A DNA stretch of 64,000 nt from Algoriphagus sp. (lineage in GTDB: Bacteria; Bacteroidota; Bacteroidia; Cytophagales; Cyclobacteriaceae): the NCBI RefSeq assembly GCF_030694375.1, contig NZ_JAUXYL010000038.1:434001-498000 (forward strand), given 5' to 3'. Position numbers and translations under genes: made by a program. The notes under the pieces were generated by a model. That model saw nothing but the letters and a program-made list of their open reading frames with translations, had not been told where the DNA came from and did not search any database. Below are positions 58,193 to 64,000 of this stretch, one piece after another (position 1 is the stretch's first letter; every line of letters starts with the position of its first letter).

Positions 58193-58541
58193 AGTTTTGG
58201 TGTATAAAGCCTCTCAATTTAGGAAAAGAAGTTCTTTGTCCCAAAAACTGGTTGCCTTATTGAAAAGGGGTTCCAAGCTTTGTAAATTCTTAAACTTTTT
58301 AGCGCCTTAGTGACTTTGTGGCTAAAAAATACTCCGTGTTAAAAACCCTCATCAAAGAGCGAAGCGAATACCTCCGCGACCTTGAAAAAAGCATCCCCAG
58401 CCATTAATCTTTGAAGTTCAATTCAATCTCAATCCCTCAATCTCTTTTTTCTCAGTGCGCTCTGCGGTAAAAAAAATTCTTCGGTAAAAACCCTTTGAGC
58501 TTTGTGGCAAATCTTTGAAGGCCAATTTTTACCTTTGGGCC

Positions 58542-59207
58542 ATGTGGAAAGAAATCTCCGTCCTGATCCATAAGGAAATCACACTGGAATGGCGTCAGAA
58601 ATATGCCTTGAATGGGATTTTATTGTATGTGGTTTCGGCGGTTTTTATCACCTACCTCAGCGTAGGAGCTAAGATGGGCAACCTTTCCATCCCAACTTGG
58701 AATGCCTTGTATTGGATCATCATCCTTTTCTCGGCAGTGAATGCCGTTGCCAAGAGTTTTGTTCAAGAGCATCAGGGACGACAATTGTATTACTACATGA
58801 TCGCTTCGCCTGAGTCGATTATTCTTTCAAAAATCATCTATAACACCGGATTGACCTTGATTTTGGCCTTGCTTGGCTACGGAGTGTTTTCAGTGATATT
58901 GGGAAATCCTGTTCAGGATCAGGGTTTATTCCTGTTGAATTTGGTTTTGGGATCAGTGGGCTTTTCTGCCAGTTTGACCATGGTGAGTGGGATTGCATCC
59001 AAAGCCGGAAATAACGCCACGCTGATGGCGATTTTGAGTTTCCCGGTGATTATCCCGATTCTGCTGATGGCGATTCGGATTTCCAAAAATGCGCTGGACG
59101 GACTAGACTTCAGCGTAAGTGCAGATAAGCTCCTTAGCCTTTTAGCGATCAATGCGATTGTGGGTGTGACAGCGTATATTTTGTTTCCTTATTTGTGGAA
59201 AAGCTGA
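58542..59207 (+). CDS. ccmB: heme exporter protein CcmB
   Basis: HKEITLEWRQKYALNGILLYVV; six TM; NAVAKSFVQEHQGRQLYYYMIASPESIILSKI. Confidence 0.85.
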   Translation: MWKEISVLIHKEITLEWRQKYALNGILLYVVSAVFITYLSVGAKMGNLSIPTWNALYWIIILFSAVNAVAKSFVQEHQGRQLYYYMIASPESIILSKIIYNTGLTLILALLGYGVFSVILGNPVQDQGLFLLNLVLGSVGFSASLTMVSGIASKAGNNATLMAILSFPVIIPILLMAIRISKNALDGLDFSVSADKLLSLLAINAIVGVTAYILFPYLWKS

Positions 59208-59317
59208 TAGGGAAGTACGAGGTTTGAAATACGAAGTACGAGGTGCAAAGAAGTTTCAAGCTTGAAGTATCCCATTTGGCGACTTTGCAATCTTCCAACT
59301 TTTCAACTTTTCTATCC

Positions 59318-59380
59318 TTCAACTCCCTCCCTTTGTGAGGCAGGCCCTCAGAGTGACAGTAATTTTCCAATTTTTCAATC
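59318..59380. repeat. CTTCGACTCC...CTCAGAGTGACAG family element (copy c)
   Basis: 55-nt alignment to copy d (61085 region) with about 4 mismatches. Confidence 0.7.
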
Positions 59381-59397
59381 TTCAAATCTTACAATTC

Positions 59398-60552
59398 TCA
59401 CTTCAACTCGCTAAAATCAAAGGTATGTATCACCATTTCATCCTCATTGAATTCAGGATTGTCCGGATGCATGGGGAAGAGATTCAACCCTTTTTCATCC
59501 ACGAAATAATGATGAGCGAGGTAGGTATTTCGGGGAAGGGTGAATTCCTTGATCAAAGAAAAGTCTGATCCATCGTAGATGCTGATGGTAAAATAGCGAG
59601 GAGTATATCCGAACTTCATTGCATCTTTATCATTAGAGATTTCTTCTCCCGGCCACCCAAATCGATATAATAATTTTTTATGATGATCAAAAACAAGCCC
59701 TAGATTTTCGGCGCTTTTAAATGCCACATTCATGTTCTCTTCTATGGAATTGGACATTCGAGGCGAATTGTAATATTCGTTTGAAAAGTTTTTCAGTAAA
59801 TCAGATTGAAGCTGATATTCTTTAAAATTATCACCACTGAAATGAACCCCATATAGCGTATTGCTTCGATTATGAAGAAGAAATAATGAACTTGAAGCAG
59901 AAGTAAAACTAAATTCAATTGCGTCTTTAAATTTCAAAATTGATTCGGGAATTCTAAAATTTAAGTATTCAAAAGTTCCTCTTAATTTGTTAAATGAAAG
60001 GATTGGAGGGTAATTTTTAAGAGTTTGCTTATCTAAATCAGAAGACTCAATGTTTCTAAGGTCTTCCAAACCGAGATAAATCACCCCTAAATTGTTGGTT
60101 TGGAAAGTGGTGGAGTACCTTGTCATGGATGATATCACGCCCCCAAGTTTTGGATAGCTACCGTAATCATAATCTTCCAACTTATTCCCTTGAGCGTTTA
60201 TTAAGTTAAGTTTATAGCCTGTATTTGGTACATAAATGCTATCGGGATTAACAATATAGAAACCTAAGGATCTACCTATTCCATTTGGCCCATCCGTTTC
60301 CATTTTGATGATATTTTTAAGCCTTTTACTGGAAAGATCAAATACACTTATCGTCTCACGATTTGGGTTCCACCAGTATAAATCACCATCCAAATATTGA
60401 ATGGATCGAGTATAAGTCTCGGTTTTTCGATCAATCGAAATAGCAGTAGTATCCGTAATGTAGTCAAGAGGATTAGAGGATGAAGGCTTTTTTTCAGAGC
60501 AGGAAAAAAAAGAAGCAAAAATTATTAAAACTAGAAAGGTTTTCATTTTCAT
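59398..60552 (-). CDS. DUF4221 family (6-bladed beta-propeller-like) lipoprotein
   Basis: Lipobox VLIIFASFFSC; YLDGDLYWWNPNRETISVFDLSSKRL..., TDGPNGIGRSLGFYIVNPDSIYV. Confidence 0.75.
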   Translation of the reverse strand: MKMKTFLVLIIFASFFSCSEKKPSSSNPLDYITDTTAISIDRKTETYTRSIQYLDGDLYWWNPNRETISVFDLSSKRLKNIIKMETDGPNGIGRSLGFYIVNPDSIYVPNTGYKLNLINAQGNKLEDYDYGSYPKLGGVISSMTRYSTTFQTNNLGVIYLGLEDLRNIESSDLDKQTLKNYPPILSFNKLRGTFEYLNFRIPESILKFKDAIEFSFTSASSSLFLLHNRSNTLYGVHFSGDNFKEYQLQSDLLKNFSNEYYNSPRMSNSIEENMNVAFKSAENLGLVFDHHKKLLYRFGWPGEEISNDKDAMKFGYTPRYFTISIYDGSDFSLIKEFTLPRNTYLAHHYFVDEKGLNLFPMHPDNPEFNEDEMVIHTFDFSELK

Positions 60553-60572
60553 GACGCATACGTTTAAAATTA

Positions 60573-60595
60573 GGACTTCCTGCTAAAGGAAGTCC
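60573..60595 (-). promoter_or_regulatory. hairpin between the Cys-rich peptide gene and the DUF4221 gene
   Basis: Perfect 8-bp stem GGACTTCC-TGCTAAA-GGAAGTCC followed on the minus strand by TAATTTTAAA. Confidence 0.6.
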
Positions 60596-60611
60596 CGAAT
60601 AAAATTTGAAT

Positions 60612-60818
60612 TTAACCCTCCACTACAGGGCCAGTAGTAGTGCAATCAGGTCCTCCATAGGCACAATATCCGTCTGGTGCAGAGGCTAAACAGGCCTCAA
60701 CCCTCTTACTCCATTTACACAATGGTGACTGTTGCGCACTCAATTTCTCTGTAGAGCCCATAAATGCTACTACTAGCCCAAAAGCAGCAAGAGATAATTT
60801 TAATCGGTTGTTTTTCAT
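60612..60818 (-). CDS. small secreted Cys-rich peptide precursor (68 aa)
   Basis: Sec signal MKNNRLKLSLAAFGLVVAFMGSTEKLSAQ; mature part with C-x8-C-x8-C-x6-C. Confidence 0.65.
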   Translation of the reverse strand: MKNNRLKLSLAAFGLVVAFMGSTEKLSAQQSPLCKWSKRVEACLASAPDGYCAYGGPDCTTTGPVVEG

Positions 60819-61083
60819 AAAATTTGTTTTTAAAAGTTAAACATTGAACATAGTTGAAAAGTATAAACTGAATCTCAAGTTTAAAGAAAAATTACACCCC
60901 CCCCAATATATGGTTTAAACGGATTTATTTTAGTTTCAGTGGTAAATATGAATAGAGTGAAGTTGATGATAGTGGAAAAAAACCTTTGATCTGAGCGGTG
61001 TGCATTTTGCAACTTTACCTCCTTCCCACCTTACAACTTTGCAACCTTTCCACTTTCCAACTTTCCAAACCTAATTTTTCAAC

Positions 61084-61200
61084 TCTTCGACTCCCTCCCT
61101 TCGCGAGGCAGGCGCTCAGAGTGACAGTAATTTTCCAATCTTCCTATTTTTCAACTCTTCGACTCCGCTCAGAGTGACAGTAATTTTCCAATTTTTCAAT
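61084..61200. repeat. CTTCGACTCC...CTCAGAGTGACAG family elements (copies d and e in tandem)
   Basis: Copy e equals copy d minus a 19-nt insert CTCCCTTCGCGAGGCAGGC. Confidence 0.75.
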
Positions 61201-61230
61201 TTTCCAATCTTTCAATTTTATATTTAGGCT

Positions 61231-61992
61231 ATGAAAAACAAAATTGCCCTGATCACCGGAGCTACATCCGGGATTGGAAAAGCTTGTGCTTTGACTCTTG
61301 CCAAAATGGGTTTTGATATCATCGCAACCGGGCGCCGAGAAGAAAGATTGGAGGAGTTGGGAAAGGAATTGGAATCTGGAGTTCGCTTTTTGCCCCTAGT
61401 TTTTGATGTGCGTGAGCGTGAAAAAGTCGGTGAAATCCTCGGAAATCTCCCCTCAGACTGGTCAGCGGTCGATATTCTGATCAACAATGCCGGAAATGCC
61501 CACGGTATGGATCCAATTCAAACTGGCAGCCTGGACGATTGGGATGCGATGATGGACATCAATGTGAAGGGTTTACTGTACGTGTCCAAGGCAATCATTC
61601 CCGGCATGACCGAGCGGAATTCAGGAATGATTATCAACATCGGTTCGATCGCAGGTAAAGAAGTTTACCCTAATGGAAATGTGTACTGTGGATCAAAGTT
61701 TGCCGTCGATGCGATCACCAAAGGCATGCGGATCGATTTGAATCCTTTCGGGATCAAAGTAATCGGAATTCATCCGGGTCTGGTGGAGACGGAGTTTTCT
61801 TTGGTTCGCTTCAAGGGAGATGAGACTCGGGCCGAATCCATTTACAAAGGCTTTGAGCCTCTCTATGCTCAAGACATTGCAGACATTGTTGAGTTTGTGG
61901 TGAATCGGCCTGCACACGTGGTTTTGGCTGATATCGTGGTGCTTCCTACTGCACAGGCTTCGGCTACTTTGGTCAAGAAAAATCCGGTCTGA
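61231..61992 (+). CDS. SDR family NAD(P)-dependent oxidoreductase (YdfG-like)
   Basis: ITGATSGIGKACALTLAKMGFDIIATGRREERL; NNAGNAHGMDP; YCGSKFAVDAITKGMR. Confidence 0.93.
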   Translation: MKNKIALITGATSGIGKACALTLAKMGFDIIATGRREERLEELGKELESGVRFLPLVFDVREREKVGEILGNLPSDWSAVDILINNAGNAHGMDPIQTGSLDDWDAMMDINVKGLLYVSKAIIPGMTERNSGMIINIGSIAGKEVYPNGNVYCGSKFAVDAITKGMRIDLNPFGIKVIGIHPGLVETEFSLVRFKGDETRAESIYKGFEPLYAQDIADIVEFVVNRPAHVVLADIVVLPTAQASATLVKKNPV

Positions 61993-62741
61993 TGCGAAAT
62001 TCCATTGCCTTATTTCTGGGTTTAAGTTTTGCCTGCGCTTCTCCACAAAAGAGTGAACAGGAGTTGTTCTCCGAGCAACAACGTGAACTTATAGCAGCTC
62101 CAGCTGAAATCGCAAAAACCGAAGAACTTCCAGAATTAGAAAAGACGCTTATCGTTCAGGGATTGGTGGATATCGCAAGTGTCATTCCTGGAATTCGAGT
62201 CGAATTGAAATATTCCACGGAAGATAATTTCTTCGGAAAGGATGTCTACGGAGATCATGTGCGGGCTTATTTACAGCCTGTTGTAGCTGAGATGCTCAGA
62301 AAGGCACAGGAGAGTTTGCAGCAGGATTATCCCAATTTGACCTTATTGGTTTATGATGGTGTGCGTCCTTTGAGCGTGCAGCAGATTCTCTGGGATGATT
62401 TGGATAAGCCGGATAGCATCAAGCCACTTTATGTGGCGGATCCCAAAATCGGCGGTTTGCACAATTATGGCGTGGCTGTTGATTTGACCATTTATGACAA
62501 TGAATCGGGAAAGCCTTTGGATATGGGTACGGCCTATGATTATTTTGGCTATCCTGCCTATCCTGATCGGGAAAAACAGATGCTTGCAGAGGGAAAAATC
62601 ACCAAAACCCATGTTTCCAACCGGGAAATCCTCAGAAAAGTGATGATCGGGGCAGGCTTTACAGGAATCGGTAGCGAATGGTGGCATTTCAATGCATTTT
62701 CACGGAAAGAAGCCGGAGAGAAGTTTGAGCTGATTAAATAA
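61992..62741 (+). CDS. M15 family D-alanyl-D-alanine dipeptidase (VanX/DdpX-like)
   Basis: VYDGVRPLSVQQILWDDL; GGLHNYGVAVDLTIYD; GIGSEWWHFNAF. Confidence 0.9.
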   Translation: MRNSIALFLGLSFACASPQKSEQELFSEQQRELIAAPAEIAKTEELPELEKTLIVQGLVDIASVIPGIRVELKYSTEDNFFGKDVYGDHVRAYLQPVVAEMLRKAQESLQQDYPNLTLLVYDGVRPLSVQQILWDDLDKPDSIKPLYVADPKIGGLHNYGVAVDLTIYDNESGKPLDMGTAYDYFGYPAYPDREKQMLAEGKITKTHVSNREILRKVMIGAGFTGIGSEWWHFNAFSRKEAGEKFELIK

Positions 62742-62778
62742 GTATCTAGTATCAAGATTTAATTTTCAAGACCGAAAC

Positions 62779-62884
62779 AATGTTCAATGATCAATTACCA
62801 ATGATCAATGATCAATGACCAATAATCAATTACCAATGATTAATTACCATTAACTCAATAACCAATAACCATTAACCCAAAACC
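62779..62884. repeat. degenerate short tandem tract (CAATGATCAATKACCAAT type)
   Basis: ~105 bp of ATGATCAATTACCAATGATC... units with 7-8 bp period. Confidence 0.8.
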
Positions 62885-62885
62885 T

Positions 62886-63629
62886 ATGAATCTCAAACCC
62901 ATATTTCTTACCCTTGCGCTGGTATTCACTTTCGCTTTAGGAGCTTTTGCGCAGCAAAATCCAAACATCAGAGCCCTGGTTTTCTCCAAGACGGCAGGCT
63001 TTCGTCATCAATCCATTCCTGAAGGTGTGGCTGCTTTGAAAAAATTGGGTCAAACCCATGTCTTCAATGTCTATACGACTGAAGATGCCAACCATTTCAC
63101 CGATGAGAATCTGGCCAAGTATGATGTTATCATTCTGATGAGTACCACTGGTACTATCTTCAATGATGCTCAAAAGGCTGCTTTTCAGAAATTTGTCCAA
63201 AGCGGCAAAGGTGTAGTCGGAATTCACTCCGCCACGGATACCGAATACGAATGGCCTTGGTATAATCAGATGATCGGCGCTTATTTCTTGGCGCATCCAA
63301 GACAGCAGACTCTTCGACTTCAAGTTGTAGATCAAAATCACCCATCTACTTGGCATCTTCCAAAAAACTGGCTTTGGACAGACGAATTGTATGAATTCAG
63401 AAATGTTAATCCAAACATCAAAGTCTTAATCAACGCTGACGAAACAACCTACGAACCAGCAAAGGCGATGGGGGCCAATCACCCGATGGCTTGGTATCAT
63501 GAGTATGATGGAGGTAGAGTATTTTACACAGCACTTGGACATGTGGAGTCCGCATTTTTGGATGCAGATTTCCTTAAGCATTTATATGGTGGAATTTGGT
63601 ATGCCGCTAAAGGACATCTGCCGAAGTGA
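62886..63629 (+). CDS. ThuA domain-containing secreted protein
   Basis: Signal peptide; RALVFSKTAGFRHQSIPEGVAALKKLG; GVVGIHSATDTEYEWPWYNQMIGAYF; AWYHEYDGGRVFYTALGH. Confidence 0.93.
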   Translation: MNLKPIFLTLALVFTFALGAFAQQNPNIRALVFSKTAGFRHQSIPEGVAALKKLGQTHVFNVYTTEDANHFTDENLAKYDVIILMSTTGTIFNDAQKAAFQKFVQSGKGVVGIHSATDTEYEWPWYNQMIGAYFLAHPRQQTLRLQVVDQNHPSTWHLPKNWLWTDELYEFRNVNPNIKVLINADETTYEPAKAMGANHPMAWYHEYDGGRVFYTALGHVESAFLDADFLKHLYGGIWYAAKGHLPK

Positions 63630-63645
63630 TTTTTCCAAAATTTAG

Positions 63646-63675
63646 AGGCTTCGGAACTTCCGAGGCCTTTTTTGG
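63646..63675 (+). terminator. intrinsic terminator after the ThuA gene
   Basis: AGGCTTCGGA-ACT-TCCGAGGCCT followed by T-run. Confidence 0.85.
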
Positions 63676-63702
63676 TTTGTACCTTATTATAACTTCATTC
63701 CC

Positions 63703-64000
63703 ATGCTGAAAGCTCAAGCCCGACCCGTACACCTCTACATGGAGGCCAATCCCAATCCAAATTCACTCAAGTTTGTCGCCAACTTCATGTTGGTGGAGGA
63801 TGGTGTAAGTTTTGATTACCCAGATGCCGAAAGCGCCCAAAACAGTCAGCTTGCCCGTGAACTTTTCAACTTTGCTGCCGTACAGCGGGTGTTCATCGCT
63901 TCTAACTTTGTTACGGTTACAAAAACTGAGGCGGTGGAGTGGATGGAAATCCAAACTATCATCCGGGATCATATTAAGCAGTATTTAGAGTCAGGCCAAA
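63703..64000 (+). CDS. NifU N-terminal domain-containing protein (3' truncated by window edge)
   Basis: Open frame from ATG 63703: MLKAQARPVHLYMEANPNPNSLKFVANFMLVEDG...; not in the ORF track because there is no stop in the window. Confidence 0.85.
   Translation, partial: MLKAQARPVHLYMEANPNPNSLKFVANFMLVEDGVSFDYPDAESAQNSQLARELFNFAAVQRVFIASNFVTVTKTEAVEWMEIQTIIRDHIKQYLESGQ

Noticed and set aside
62779-62884. Possible CRISPR-like array
   Set aside because: Units are 7-8 bp with no unique spacers and no cas genes; it is a degenerate short tandem tract.

Overview
Chromosomal window from a member of the Bacteroidota; gene content (dcw cluster order, PorT, DUF4221, DUF4249/TonB pairs) suggests a Cyclobacteriaceae/Algoriphagus-like Cytophagales bacterium (inference). 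The backbone is a complete-looking division/cell-wall (dcw) cluster: mraZ-rsmH-ftsL-ftsI-murE-mraY-murD-ftsW-murG-murC-ftsQ-ftsA-ftsZ (11.6-27.0 kb). Around it lie housekeeping genes (guaB, punA-like, engB, ubiE/menG, porT, dbpA-like, ccmB), two type II toxin-antitoxin modules (RES/Xre and VapBC), a BlaI/BlaR1-like pair, a TonB receptor/DUF4249 pair, a five-gene translationally coupled catabolic operon, and several secreted or lipoprotein enzymes. No tRNA, rRNA, CRISPR array, transposase or prophage was recognised. Main points for a second look: (1) three TACGA-N6-TCGTA operators arranged around a near-consensus Bacteroidetes promoter in front of blaI; (2) an 18-aa (54-bp) repeat array forming the periplasmic tail of the BlaR1-like protein; (3) MraZ-type 10-bp-phased AAAGTG boxes before mraZ; (4) a murG gene with no canonical start codon, in frame with the ftsW stop; (5) a small secreted Cys-rich peptide gene followed by a hairpin and a DUF4221 propeller lipoprotein gene; (6) a MITE-like element with 14-bp perfect terminal inverted repeats and a related inverted copy elsewhere; (7) several families of degenerate intergenic repeats concentrated in the last ~12 kb.
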